Part shown: one piece after another, positions 8,734 through 18,134 of the stretch | How the letters are laid out: every line of letters begins with the position of its first letter | How positions within the stretch are numbered: position 1 is the first letter of the stretch | NCBI GenBank assembly: GCA_964020105.1 | Contig: OZ026535.1 | Coordinates: 930,001 to 994,000 of the forward strand | Direction of reading: 5' to 3' | Source: G964020105 sp964020105 | GTDB lineage: Bacteria > Pseudomonadota > Alphaproteobacteria > WRAU01 > Hepatincolaceae | Length of the DNA: 64,000 nt | Position numbers and translations under genes: made by a program | Notes under the pieces: generated by a model | The model's database searches: none | Seen by the model: the letters and a program-made list of their open reading frames with translations, nothing else | What the model was told of the DNA's origin: nothing

Positions 8734-8736
8734 TTG

Positions 8737-10272
8737 CTACACTCTCACCCGTTTTTTATTCTTCTTGACCAAAAAGACATTTATAAACAATCTAGTTACA
8801 AACATAATAGCAAACATAGAAGAAATTATACCCACAATTAAAGTAACTGCGAATCCCCTAATTGGACCCGATCCAAAACTAAATAAAAATATAGCTGTAA
8901 ATAATGTTGTAAGATTACTATCAAAAATAGTTATAAATACTCTCTTAAAAGCATTTGAGATTGCAAGTGGGAAAGAGGTATTTGCTTTTGATTCCTGAGC
9001 AAATCTTTCATACACAAGAATATTAGCATCAACAGCCATCCCCATGGTTAAAACTATACCGGCAATACCAGGTAATGTCAAAGTTGCTCCCAAAATAGAT
9101 AGCAGTGCCAATATGAAAAATACATTAATTATAAGAGATAAATTTGCAACCATTCCTAGTTTTTTATAGAAAACTATCATAAAAACAAATACTATAAGGT
9201 AACCACAAATACCAGCTACAATCCCTGATTTGATGGAATCGGCTCCTAAAGTTGGGCCAACAGTTCTTTCTTCAACAATACTAAGTGGCACTGGCAAACT
9301 ACCAGCTTTAAGCAATAATGCTAGCTCTTGTGCCTCTGTGACGCTAAAACTACCTGTAATTATTCCTGCTCCCCCTGTTATTGGCGTATTGATTCTTGGT
9401 GCACTAATTACACTATTATCCATAACTACAGCAAACATATTACCAATTTGTTCAGTAGTTATTTTGGCAAATTTTTTACCTCCTTCAGTATCAAACTGAA
9501 AGTACACAACAGGCATCTGATCTTGAAATTCTAACTTTGCATTGACTAAGCTTTTACCATAAATTTCCGGCATGATTTTAACAGCATATCTGATTCCAGA
9601 ATTATCAGATGATTGTACATATTTATATCCTGGTTTAATTGCAACTCCACCAAAAGTAGCATTGGCATCGACAAGATGGAAAGTTAATCTTGCTGTTGTA
9701 CCCAAAATTCTTTTAATTTGCTCAGGATTTTCCACCCCTGGCAACTCAACTATGATTTGTTTACTGCCTTGCTGCTTAATAACAGGCTCATTTGTTCCAC
9801 TTTGATCTATTCTTTTTCTAACAATTTCTATTGAATTTTCAATAATAGCCCGTAATCGTGTATTCTTAGACTGCTCTGATATTGTAACAACAATTGCATT
9901 ATTATTATTTGCAAAATCTAAGAACTCATCTAGTAAAAAAACTTTTTGTCGTAATTCCCTAAGTTTAGTATCTTCGGATATTGAAAAAGATACACTCCCT
10001 TTCCCTTTGATGAAATTATAGTAAGGTATTTCTTCAGCTAACAATATATTTTTTATATTTTCATATAAAGAGGAGGTATAATCATCTAAAAAAACATCCT
10101 CATCAATTTCAAGCACTAAAGAAGACCCTCCTTGTAAATCAAGCCCTAGCTTTAACCCAGAAGAGTAGCTATCATTTTTATATTTATTATAAAAATCGTA
10201 TGAAACAATGAACAAAGACAGAGCTATCACTATCATACTTAGAAAAGCTTTCCAAGGAGGGAAATTTAGCAT
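8737..10272 (-). CDS. secD: Protein translocase subunit SecD
   Basis: SecD is the larger partner of SecF in the inner-membrane export motor. The 511-residue protein has an N-terminal helix followed by LGLDLQGGSSLVLEID, the D1 signature. A large periplasmic region with the PGVENPEQIKRILGTTARL segment comes next, then a C-terminal bundle of five helices with GMAVDANILVYERF. The order yajC-secD-secF is conserved across bacteria. It is 18 bases downstream of yajC. Nothing is unusual in length or motifs. Confidence 0.97.
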   Translation of the reverse strand: MLNFPPWKAFLSMIVIALSLFIVSYDFYNKYKNDSYSSGLKLGLDLQGGSSLVLEIDEDVFLDDYTSSLYENIKNILLAEEIPYYNFIKGKGSVSFSISEDTKLRELRQKVFLLDEFLDFANNNNAIVVTISEQSKNTRLRAIIENSIEIVRKRIDQSGTNEPVIKQQGSKQIIVELPGVENPEQIKRILGTTARLTFHLVDANATFGGVAIKPGYKYVQSSDNSGIRYAVKIMPEIYGKSLVNAKLEFQDQMPVVYFQFDTEGGKKFAKITTEQIGNMFAVVMDNSVISAPRINTPITGGAGIITGSFSVTEAQELALLLKAGSLPVPLSIVEERTVGPTLGADSIKSGIVAGICGYLIVFVFMIVFYKKLGMVANLSLIINVFFILALLSILGATLTLPGIAGIVLTMGMAVDANILVYERFAQESKANTSFPLAISNAFKRVFITIFDSNLTTLFTAIFLFSFGSGPIRGFAVTLIVGIISSMFAIMFVTRLFINVFLVKKNKKRVRV

Positions 10273-10290
10273 TATGTATCACTCACTTAA

Positions 10291-10620
10291 TTAGTCTTTA
10301 ATGACATTAACAACTGAAGATTTAAGTACTTCTACTTCAACACCTTTAGCTATTTCAACAATAAAGTAGCCATTATCTTTAACTGCCACTACTTTACCTG
10401 TAAACCCAGAATTAAGTAAAACTTTTTCACTGGACTTTACAGCTTCAATCATTTGTTTTTGCTTTTCTTGTTTTTTCTTTTGTGGTCTGATTAACAGAAA
10501 ATAGAAAATAACAAAAATAAGTACAAAAGGCAATATATTCATCATTAGTACATAAATTTTATTTGGCTCAGCAGCTGTAGTTGCTACGGCTTCTCCTTCT
10601 GCATATAATTTTGAAATCAT
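10291..10620 (-). CDS. yajC: Preprotein translocase accessory subunit YajC
   Basis: YajC is a small single-span membrane protein of the SecDF-YajC complex. This 109-residue protein has one hydrophobic segment (NILPFVLIFVIFYFLLIRPQ) followed directly by the basic stretch QKKKQEKQKQ. A short domain with the typical SGFTGKVVAVKDNGYFIVEI pattern follows. It begins the secretion part of the operon, 89 bases downstream of the LytM protein gene, so it may share its transcript or have its own promoter in that gap. Confidence 0.95.
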   Translation of the reverse strand: MISKLYAEGEAVATTAAEPNKIYVLMMNILPFVLIFVIFYFLLIRPQKKKQEKQKQMIEAVKSSEKVLLNSGFTGKVVAVKDNGYFIVEIAKGVEVEVLKSSVVNVIKD

Positions 10621-10709
10621 TTATTCACACTCCATAGTTAGTTTTTTAATTCACAAAAATCTATTTAATGATAGATGAAAACTCAATATTTTACTACTAA
10701 ATTCTGCAC

Positions 10710-11858
10710 CTATCTGTAAGAATTCAGGTAATTTAGAGGATCTATCGGCTTCAAATTATAGCGCAATTCGAAATGTAACTGTGATTTATTTACGTCCCCA
10801 CTATCACTTGCTTCGGCTATTTTATCACCTTTTTTAACTTTAGTTCCCTTATTAACCTTGATGTTATCAACATGCCCATAGGCAGTAATCCAGTTATTAT
10901 CGTGTTGAATAAGTACTAAATTGCCAAAACTTTTTAAATCATCACCAACATAAATCACAACCCCTTCCTGTGCAGCCTTTATATTAGTACCTTTCTTAAC
11001 TCCTATATTGATCCCTTCATTCATAAGTCCTTGCTCTTGCGTACCAAAAGGTATCAATATTCTTCCAACAGCCGGCCAAATAAATCCATCTTTAACTATA
11101 TCTGAATCTTTATATAACACTGGTTCTTTATAATTACTTTTAACTTTTAAAATTTGATCAACAGATAGTGTGGTATTAGCACTTATATTATTTAAATGTA
11201 GCAACTCTTCCTTAGTCATATGATAACTTTTAGCAATAGCGCTGTAAGTATCACCTTTTTTAACTTTATGATATTTATATTCTGGTATATTACTAATATC
11301 TACTCCTAGTTCTTCATCTAAAGCATCAGCAGAAAGATACAGTTTTTGCCCCTCTCTAAGATCCTGTGGTGATTTTAAACTATTCCACGACATAAGATCC
11401 GATTGTTTAATTCCCGCATCCTTAGCAACTGAATAGACTGTGTCACCTTTTTTAACAACGTAAATTTTTGTATCATCTTTTTTATCAGGATTAATAGTTT
11501 CTAATTTATTAGGCTGTTTTATCTCCTCTTTTTTATCTGGCTTAATATTGTCTAATTTATCAGACTGTTTTATCTCCTTTGCTTTAGGTGTATCAGTTTC
11601 TCTAACAGCGCTATTAATCACAGGTTTTTCTTCTTTAATAAACCACTTTGTAGTTGTTTCTTGAGCATTTTCTTCTATAACTTTATCGAATTCTGCCTTA
11701 TTATCCACAAGCCATCTTGTGATATTATCATAACTTTTAAGTTGCTCTTCCTCAGTTTTTTTCACCTCAGAAGAAGAACTAATATCAGTAGCTGTATTAC
11801 AGTATACGTAATTAGACGCTAAACATAAATAAGCTAAAACAACATATAAACTTCTCAT
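10710..11858 (-). CDS. NlpD/EnvC-like protein: two LysM domains and a degenerate LytM (M23) domain
   Basis: This 382-residue exported protein has a signal peptide (residues 1-20, ending near YVYC, possibly a weak lipobox). A charged linker with repeated Lys/Pro-rich segments follows. Two LysM domains that bind peptidoglycan come next (KKGDTVYSVAKDAGI about residue 133 and KKGDTYSAIAKSYH about 199). The C-terminal M23 domain starts near residue 260. The first zinc motif, normally H-x-G-x-D, reads NEGINIGV here, so both metal ligands are replaced. The later His residues remain (TAYGH, LHFELR). Such LytM domains in E. coli NlpD and EnvC do not cut wall but activate amidases. The obvious partner would be the AMIN amidase at 39-40.6 kb. 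This role is inferred. Confidence 0.85.
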   Translation of the reverse strand: MRSLYVVLAYLCLASNYVYCNTATDISSSSEVKKTEEEQLKSYDNITRWLVDNKAEFDKVIEENAQETTTKWFIKEEKPVINSAVRETDTPKAKEIKQSDKLDNIKPDKKEEIKQPNKLETINPDKKDDTKIYVVKKGDTVYSVAKDAGIKQSDLMSWNSLKSPQDLREGQKLYLSADALDEELGVDISNIPEYKYHKVKKGDTYSAIAKSYHMTKEELLHLNNISANTTLSVDQILKVKSNYKEPVLYKDSDIVKDGFIWPAVGRILIPFGTQEQGLMNEGINIGVKKGTNIKAAQEGVVIYVGDDLKSFGNLVLIQHDNNWITAYGHVDNIKVNKGTKVKKGDKIAEASDSGDVNKSQLHFELRYNLKPIDPLNYLNSYR

Positions 11859-11944
11859 TACAGTCCCTTATGGTTATCCAGATAATCCTTACTAACTAGC
11901 TTATGGTTAATTTGTAAATAAATAGTTAAAATAATTATTTTGTA

Positions 11945-11953
11945 TGCTATAAT
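11945..11953 (+). promoter_or_regulatory. Extended -10 promoter element upstream of the FAD dehydrogenase
   Basis: TGCTATAAT is a perfect extended -10 element (TG-n-TATAAT) 46 bases upstream of the ATG at 11999. No good -35 is seen at 16-18 bases, which is compatible with an extended -10 promoter. It lies in the 140-bp gap between two divergent genes. Confidence 0.5.
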
Positions 11954-11998
11954 TTGTCCAATTTCATATAACTAATACATAACGTGTAGTTTATTAAA

Positions 11999-14851
11999 AT
12001 GGAAACAAATCTCTATAAAAAATTTAATGACGCTATAAAACTGTATATACCTTCTGATTGTATTTTTACAGATAAACTTACAACTCTTGCCTACGGAACA
12101 GATGCTAGTTGTTATCGACTGATACCACAGATAGTTATAAAAGCAAAAAATGAAGAGCATGTTAGGGTTATTTTAAAATATGCCGATTTATATTCTTTGC
12201 CAATCACTTTTAGAGCTTCAGGAACTTCTCTAGCAGGACAAGCTGTCAGCGATTCTATACTGGTAGTTTTACAAGAAGGCTGGACAAGTTATAAAATAGG
12301 ATTAGACGCTAAATACATAGATCTTGATATCGGTATTATTGCAGGAAGAGCAAATTCTTATTTAGCAAAATTCAATAAAAAAATAGGTCCAGATCCGGCT
12401 ACCGTTGCAATTGCAAGAATCGGTGGTATTGTTTCAAATAATTCTAGTGGTATGTGTTGTGGCATTACAGAAAACTCTTATCAGACCATAAAAGATATCA
12501 GGGTAATCTTGCAAGACGGTACTATCTTAGATACTAAAGATCCAGTTTCTGTTAGCACATTTAAAGCAACTCATCAAAAGCTATTAGATGAGTTAGAAGA
12601 TCTTGCAAAAGAAGTAAAGCGTGATAGTGCTTTAAGTAATCTGATAATAGAAAAGTACAAAATTAAAAATACTACCGGTTACTCGCTGAATGCACTAGTC
12701 GATTTTAGTGAAGGTATTGAAATTATAAAGCATTTGATGGTAGGTGCCGAGGGAACTTTAGGATTTATCTCAAAAGTTTCTTTGCATACTGTGGAAGATC
12801 TTCCTTGTAAGGCTTCTGCTTTAGTGCTATTTGAAGATATTAGATCAGCTTGTGCTGCTGTGATAAAACTTAGAGATTTAGGTGATATTGTTAACTCAGC
12901 AGAATTTATGGATAGAAAATCCTTACGTACTATGGAAAATGATGAAGGTATCCCTAAATATATTAAATCTCTTGGTGAAGATGCTTGTGCTGTATTATTA
13001 CAAAGCACTGCTTACACGACCGATTCTTTAAGAGATAATATTAAGCAAATTTCTTCTACTTTGGAAGATTTTTCTCTTATTTATTCTCCAGAATTCACAG
13101 ACAAGGAAGAAGAATATTCAAAATACTGGAAAATAAGGAAAGGTTTATTAACTAAAGTAGGAGCTGCTAGGAGAGCTGGTACTACTTTAATAATAGAAGA
13201 TATTAACTTCCCAATGGATGATTTAGCTGATGGTACTATAAAATTAAGGTCTTTATTAGACAAATATAATTATTCTGACGCTATTATTTTTGGTCATTCT
13301 TTGGTATCTAATTTACACTTTGTTTTGTGCATAGATTTCTCAAGTGATAAAGAAACTGCAAATTATGATGCTTTTATGAATGCCTTAGTTAATTTAATGG
13401 TGGTAGAATACAGAGGATCTTTAAAAGCTGAACACGGTACTGGCAGAAATATCGCACCATTTGTTGAAAAAGAATGGGGAAGCAAAGCTTATTCTTTGAT
13501 GTTACGTATTAAAGAAATTTTTGATCCTAAGAATTTAATAAATCCGAATGTTATAATTACTAAAGATCCTCAGTTACACTTGAAGAATCTCAAAGAGATG
13601 AATCCGTGCAATTCAATAATTGATAGCTGTATTGAATGTGGATTTTGTGAGCCTGTTTGTCCTTCTAAAGATATAACTTTAACACCAAGGCAAAGGATTT
13701 CAGTTTATAGAGCTCTAAAAAATAATAAAGATGAAAAATTAATGCATGAGCTGTTATCTCTTAAGGATACTTATCATTATAATAATCTTAATACCTGTGC
13801 GGCTTGTGGTTTATGTTCCACTGTGTGTCCCGTTGGAATTAATGTTGGCACATTAACTAAAGATTTAAGGGCTGAAAATCAAAGTTTTCTCGTAAAGCAG
13901 GCTGCCATTTTATTTGCTAAAACTTACTTCATGGCTGCATTTAACTTAAGATTCATGCTTATTATGAGTGCTTTTGCAAAAAAAATCATTGGTGATTCTT
14001 TACTTATAAAGCTATCAAAAATGGCAAATAAACTATCATTTGGTCTCTCCCCAGTATGGAGAATAACTATGCCAAAAGCTGCTAATGTGGGAGTTATTAA
14101 AAATCTGCAAAGTCTTCCTTTTAGCAGTGATGAGAAAACTTTTGTCTATTTTATTAGCTGTATGAATAAAATGTTCGGCACACAAGATAATCATCCTTTG
14201 TTACAAAAAAAACACCCTAAGACAATCTACGAAGTTATGATGGAGTTAGCAGCTAAAAGTGGTTATAGGGGAATAATCCTTTCAGACAACTCATTATGCT
14301 GTGGCAAAACTTTTTCCTCTAAAGGCTTAAATGATGCAGCCTCTATAAATAATATCGAATTGAAAGAAAAGCTATTAAATTATTCACAAAATGGTAAGTA
14401 TCCAGTTGTAACAGATTTGAGTTCTTGTGCTCTAGAAATGATTGAAACATTTAAAGATTCGCCAATAAAGGTATATGACGTTGGTGAGTTTGCTCTTAAA
14501 TTTTTTGCTAATAATTTAGCAATCACAAAAATGCAAGAACCTGTTGCATTGCACGTTACTTGTGCTACAACTAAGCTTAATGATCATGGATCTTTAGCAA
14601 AATTAGCAAAACTGTGTGCTGAGGAAGTTATAATACCTAGTGGTGTAAGTTGTTGTGGCTTTGCTGGAGATAAGGGCATGTTTTTCCCAGAGCTAAATTC
14701 TTCTGCTTTATCTAGTCTTGCTGAGGAAGTTAAAAGTTGCAAAATGGGATTTTCTACTAACTGCAGCTGTGAAATAGGTCTTAGTGAACATGCAAAAATA
14801 CCTTATACGTCAGTTTTATATCTCCTGAATGAGGTAAGTAGACCATTATAA
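11999..14851 (+). CDS. FAD-linked oxidase fused to an Fe-S domain (D-lactate dehydrogenase/GlcD-like)
   Basis: This 950-residue protein resembles large FAD/Fe-S 2-hydroxyacid dehydrogenases that feed electrons to the respiratory chain. The N-terminal PCMH-type FAD domain has FRASGTSLAGQAVSD, GPDPATVAIARIGGIVSNNS and VGAEGTLGFIS. The FAD-oxidase C-terminal lobe ends near residue 525 with a typical GTGRNIAPFVEKEWG segment. A ferredoxin-like segment follows with two 4Fe-4S motifs, CIECGFCEPVCPSK (about 542) and CAACGLCSTVCPVG (about 601). Two CCG-type Cys motifs come later (SLCCGKTF and VSCCGFAGDKG). The fused layout GlcD-GlcF fits D-lactate or glycolate-type enzymes, but the substrate cannot be told from sequence. 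It is transcribed alone, convergent with the binding-protein gene. Confidence 0.88.
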   Translation: METNLYKKFNDAIKLYIPSDCIFTDKLTTLAYGTDASCYRLIPQIVIKAKNEEHVRVILKYADLYSLPITFRASGTSLAGQAVSDSILVVLQEGWTSYKIGLDAKYIDLDIGIIAGRANSYLAKFNKKIGPDPATVAIARIGGIVSNNSSGMCCGITENSYQTIKDIRVILQDGTILDTKDPVSVSTFKATHQKLLDELEDLAKEVKRDSALSNLIIEKYKIKNTTGYSLNALVDFSEGIEIIKHLMVGAEGTLGFISKVSLHTVEDLPCKASALVLFEDIRSACAAVIKLRDLGDIVNSAEFMDRKSLRTMENDEGIPKYIKSLGEDACAVLLQSTAYTTDSLRDNIKQISSTLEDFSLIYSPEFTDKEEEYSKYWKIRKGLLTKVGAARRAGTTLIIEDINFPMDDLADGTIKLRSLLDKYNYSDAIIFGHSLVSNLHFVLCIDFSSDKETANYDAFMNALVNLMVVEYRGSLKAEHGTGRNIAPFVEKEWGSKAYSLMLRIKEIFDPKNLINPNVIITKDPQLHLKNLKEMNPCNSIIDSCIECGFCEPVCPSKDITLTPRQRISVYRALKNNKDEKLMHELLSLKDTYHYNNLNTCAACGLCSTVCPVGINVGTLTKDLRAENQSFLVKQAAILFAKTYFMAAFNLRFMLIMSAFAKKIIGDSLLIKLSKMANKLSFGLSPVWRITMPKAANVGVIKNLQSLPFSSDEKTFVYFISCMNKMFGTQDNHPLLQKKHPKTIYEVMMELAAKSGYRGIILSDNSLCCGKTFSSKGLNDAASINNIELKEKLLNYSQNGKYPVVTDLSSCALEMIETFKDSPIKVYDVGEFALKFFANNLAITKMQEPVALHVTCATTKLNDHGSLAKLAKLCAEEVIIPSGVSCCGFAGDKGMFFPELNSSALSSLAEEVKSCKMGFSTNCSCEIGLSEHAKIPYTSVLYLLNEVSRPL

Positions 14852-14874
14852 AGAGAGACCTCTCTGCCTTTTTT
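14852..14874 (+). terminator. Possible weak terminator after the FAD dehydrogenase
   Basis: Immediately after the stop, AGAGA and TCTCT can form a 5-bp stem with a 4-base loop, followed by GCC and a run of six T. The stem is short, so this is tentative. Confidence 0.3.
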
Positions 14875-14964
14875 GGGTGAGGTGTCTTTCCCTGATTTTT
14901 GGTTAAGCAATACCACATTATTTTATATGCAGAATTACTTAGGCAGAATATCATAAAAAGTAAC

Positions 14965-16275
14965 CTACTCTTTAGGAATGATTTGCCTTTTGTTTTTTTT
15001 AGTTGCAAACATCCTTTGTCTTATTTTTATGACTTCCTCTACAGGTGGCAGTATTGTATCAGCATCTGCAATTTTTGAGTTCTTCATCCTCATACTAGTA
15101 GTAACTAGCTGAGTTTTTTTGTTAACAACGTCATATGGAGATAATATACCTACATAAGTATTCATATTGCTTTGATTGTCTGCACGCATTTTTATTAAAC
15201 CAATTGGTGAATCAAATGAAGCTTCCTTTAGACTGTCTATAAAGATTTTCCTACTTTCATAATCATCACTAGTGATTTTAGATTTTCTTAAAGCCTCGGC
15301 AATCAGGTAAACAGCCATATAGCCGATATAGCTACTATATAGTGGTCGTACTACATATTGTTTTCTAAATCTATTAAGAAAATTTTTATTAGCTGCAGTA
15401 TCAATAGCATACCATGGGAATCCTGTTACTATCCAGTCTGTAGGCCTTTTGTTACCTAAAGAGTATATCCATTCTGGCTCTCCACCAAACATCATAAATA
15501 CCAATTTACCAACTGCAACTCGTGAATCTTGAATTATTTTCATAGTATTAAAAATATCTGAGCCATCAAGTAAAATAACAACAGCAGTCGTGTATGATTG
15601 CTCTATATTTTGTACTAAATTATCTGATATAGTTTTTTGTGGAGCTACGTAAACATCTGTAGAGAAAATAATCTTACTATTTTTCTTATGTACCATTTCT
15701 TTGAATTTTTTAGAATTAATCATTCCCTCTTCGCTAGAATATGTTATCACAACTAAACTTTTTATACTGTTATTACTTGCTACACTATCAGATAGAACTT
15801 CCATATGAGTATTATATCCACTTCTTAGACGAAAAACCCATTCAGAAGCATTATCTCCTGTAATTAGTTGTTCTGAATGATTTCCTGTATCAATGAAAGG
15901 AATTGAAAATTCTTTAGCATAACGAGCTACACCCATTGTTGTTTGGATATAACTTGTACCTGTTAAAATAAAAGCTTTATCTAAGGATACTCCTTCTTCA
16001 GCTTTTAAGTACGCTTCACGATGATTAGCAAAATCATTTTTTGTAACAACTTTAAAGGGAAGTCCGTTAACTCCACCTTTAGCATTTATTTCTTTTACGG
16101 CTAAGAACATTCCAGCGTAATAATGTTGAGTATAGTTTTCCTCTATTAATCTGGTATTAATATCAACAATTACATATTCTTTTAACAGCTCTTTTTTTTG
16201 TACCACTTGCTTGTCACAACCATATGTAAATAAACATACTATAAAAAATATCTGTGCTTTCTTATTAAAGATCAT
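14965..16275 (-). CDS. Periplasmic ligand-binding protein, Leu/Ile/Val-receptor type (Peripla_BP_6)
   Basis: This 436-residue exported protein has a short N-terminal hydrophobic segment ending in FTYGC, a possible lipoprotein signal. The body follows the branched-chain amino-acid receptor pattern. YAGMFLAVKEINAKGGVNGL is the opening helix and turn, and LDKAFILTGTSYIQTT is the Ser/Thr ligand loop. A second lobe follows with SSYIGYMAVYLIAEALRKSK. LIV-type permease and ATPase genes are absent around it, so it may serve a distant transporter or act as a sensor. It is convergent with the preceding gene and divergent from znuC. Ligand unknown. Confidence 0.78.
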   Translation of the reverse strand: MIFNKKAQIFFIVCLFTYGCDKQVVQKKELLKEYVIVDINTRLIEENYTQHYYAGMFLAVKEINAKGGVNGLPFKVVTKNDFANHREAYLKAEEGVSLDKAFILTGTSYIQTTMGVARYAKEFSIPFIDTGNHSEQLITGDNASEWVFRLRSGYNTHMEVLSDSVASNNSIKSLVVITYSSEEGMINSKKFKEMVHKKNSKIIFSTDVYVAPQKTISDNLVQNIEQSYTTAVVILLDGSDIFNTMKIIQDSRVAVGKLVFMMFGGEPEWIYSLGNKRPTDWIVTGFPWYAIDTAANKNFLNRFRKQYVVRPLYSSYIGYMAVYLIAEALRKSKITSDDYESRKIFIDSLKEASFDSPIGLIKMRADNQSNMNTYVGILSPYDVVNKKTQLVTTSMRMKNSKIADADTILPPVEEVIKIRQRMFATKKNKRQIIPKE

Positions 16276-16359
16276 ACTATAATACTACAGGTTATTATTG
16301 ATTTATAAATAATACTAAGTTATTCTATATCACTCAGTATTAAATACAATATAATAAAT

Positions 16360-17070
16360 ATGATTACCATAAAAACAAATTCTATTATTGAACTACAAAA
16401 TATTTCCTATACTATAGGACGCAAACATATTCTAAGGGATATTTCCTTTAGGGTGAAAAAAAATGAAATTATCACTATTGTGGGGAAAAATGGTGCTGGT
16501 AAAAGCACTCTGTGTAAGATTATTATTGGTGCTTTAGCTTATACACAAGGAAATCTTTATATCAAACCAAACTTAAAAATAAGTTATATCCCACAGATTA
16601 ACCAAATTAATACTCTAGTACCAATTAGGGTATTGGATTTCATTCTTACTAAAAATAAAAAAATATTATCTACTCAAGATCTTCTTTTAGCAGAAAGATT
16701 AAAATTAACCACAATTTTTTTTGAACAACTAAAAGAACTCTCCGGTGGTGAAAAACAAAAAGTTATGCTATTTAGGGCTCTTATTTCAAATCCTAATTTA
16801 CTTATTTTAGATGAGCCTATTTCATTTATAGACTTCTCTGCTAAAAATGATCTTTATTCTCTTATCAACGAGTATAAAAATTTATATAATTTTTCTGTAC
16901 TATTGGTATCCCACGATTTAAATATTGTGCTGAAAAACACCGATTGGGTAGTATGTATTAATGATGGTAAAATAGGGTGTAGTGGACAACCACACCATAT
17001 CAATACGGAAGAAAGTTTTTCTTCCGTATTGGGAGAAGATTATCTTTACTACAAACACAAGGACCAGTAA
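16360..17070 (+). CDS. znuC: Zinc ABC transporter ATP-binding protein ZnuC
   Basis: This ATPase energises zinc import by the ZnuABC system at the inner membrane. The 236-residue protein has Walker A GKNGAGKST, the ABC signature LSGGEKQKV, Walker B LLILDEP with a following Q/S-type loop, and the H-loop LLVSHDL. The direct coupling to a ZnuB-type permease, whose ATG follows the stop without a gap, identifies it as the zinc type rather than another importer. A perfect 12-bp inverted repeat lies inside its last 70 bases. The matching binding protein is at the left edge of the window. Confidence 0.9.
   Translation: MITIKTNSIIELQNISYTIGRKHILRDISFRVKKNEIITIVGKNGAGKSTLCKIIIGALAYTQGNLYIKPNLKISYIPQINQINTLVPIRVLDFILTKNKKILSTQDLLLAERLKLTTIFFEQLKELSGGEKQKVMLFRALISNPNLLILDEPISFIDFSAKNDLYSLINEYKNLYNFSVLLVSHDLNIVLKNTDWVVCINDGKIGCSGQPHHINTEESFSSVLGEDYLYYKHKDQ
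17002..17030. repeat. Perfect 12-bp inverted repeat in the 3' end of znuC
   Basis: AATACGGAAGAA and TTCTTCCGTATT flank a 5-base loop (AGTTT) 38 bases before the znuC stop. The hairpin encodes the NTEESFSSVL stretch. It is GC-richer than the local DNA and is not followed by a T run, so it is not a terminator. Confidence 0.75.
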
Positions 17071-17862
17071 ATGATGGATTTCTTAATTTACGCTATTATT
17101 GGAGGAATTGGTCTGGTTTTATCATTAAGCATATTGGGTAATTTTATTGTATGGAAAAGAATCAGCTATATAGGAGATTCAATATCACACAGCTCTGTAT
17201 TAGGAATTTCAATCGCCGTTGCAACATCATTTTCAACTGAAATTACCACTATTTTGGTATGCTTTATATTATCTTATGTAGTAGTTTATATAAGTCGTAA
17301 ATTTAATACCTCTGCTGATGCGGTTTTAGTTTTTAATACCCAATTTGCTTTAGCAACTGGAATTATCTTAGTTAGTCTATTCTCCCGTGGTAATATGTTA
17401 AATGAATATCTTTTTGGCTCAATATTATCTTTGAATATAAAAGATATAATTTTTATATACCTATTATCAACTGGCACAATAGCTTATGTGTACTTTAATT
17501 GGGATAATTTATTAATACTAACAGTTAATGAAGATATCGCTAGATCAGAAAACATTAATGTGTTTAAACATGAAGTAATTTTCGTGTTTATTCTTTCCTG
17601 TTTAATTAGCTTTAGTATCAAATTTATTGGTATTTTATTAATTCCATCATTAACAGTAATCCCAGCTATTATAGCCAATAATATAGTGAAAACTCCCCTA
17701 CAAGCCGTTGTATTATCATTCATCTGTGCAAGTATTGCAATCATACTTGGTTTATTAACTTCAATATATATTGATACATCAAGTGGTGCTCTGATTACTA
17801 TTTATCTTGTTATTATGATGATTATAAAAATAATATATGTTTTAATTAGAAAATCTAACTAA
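17071..17862 (+). CDS. znuB: Zinc ABC transporter permease ZnuB
   Basis: ZnuB is the membrane-spanning channel of the ZnuABC importer (ABC-3 family). The 263-residue protein is mostly hydrophobic, with seven to eight predicted helices. It carries family motifs such as WKRISYIGDSISHSSVLGI near residue 28 and LLIPSLTVIPAIIANNI near residue 191. The start abuts the znuC stop, indicating a two-gene unit. Length is normal. Confidence 0.93.
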   Translation: MMDFLIYAIIGGIGLVLSLSILGNFIVWKRISYIGDSISHSSVLGISIAVATSFSTEITTILVCFILSYVVVYISRKFNTSADAVLVFNTQFALATGIILVSLFSRGNMLNEYLFGSILSLNIKDIIFIYLLSTGTIAYVYFNWDNLLILTVNEDIARSENINVFKHEVIFVFILSCLISFSIKFIGILLIPSLTVIPAIIANNIVKTPLQAVVLSFICASIAIILGLLTSIYIDTSSGALITIYLVIMMIIKIIYVLIRKSN

Positions 17863-18134
17863 CCAGCTTAACTTCTTCTTTAAAAAAAGCACTCCTAGAT
17901 AGAAACGTGCAAAATATTACCTTTTTTCTTGTTATACTGAGAATAATTACATTATTGCTTAAGTATTGCAACAATCAAAAGATGCTAAATTAAAAATAGC
18001 TCTCTCTTAAGCTAAGCTATAGCATATGTAGTATTCATTATTATTGTACTTTGCCACATCCAAGCTGACGAAAATATTTTATAAGAATCCTACTTAAGAA
18101 CACCTGAACTATTTTAATAAATATCAATAGTTGC
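17863..18134. other. Intergenic gap, nothing recognised
   Basis: Between the convergent znuB and rpsI genes there is about 270 bases of AT-rich sequence before the shared terminator. All frames contain stops. A short plus-strand stretch (CHIQADENIL near 18055) is followed by a stop and is not supported as a gene. Confidence 0.5.
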
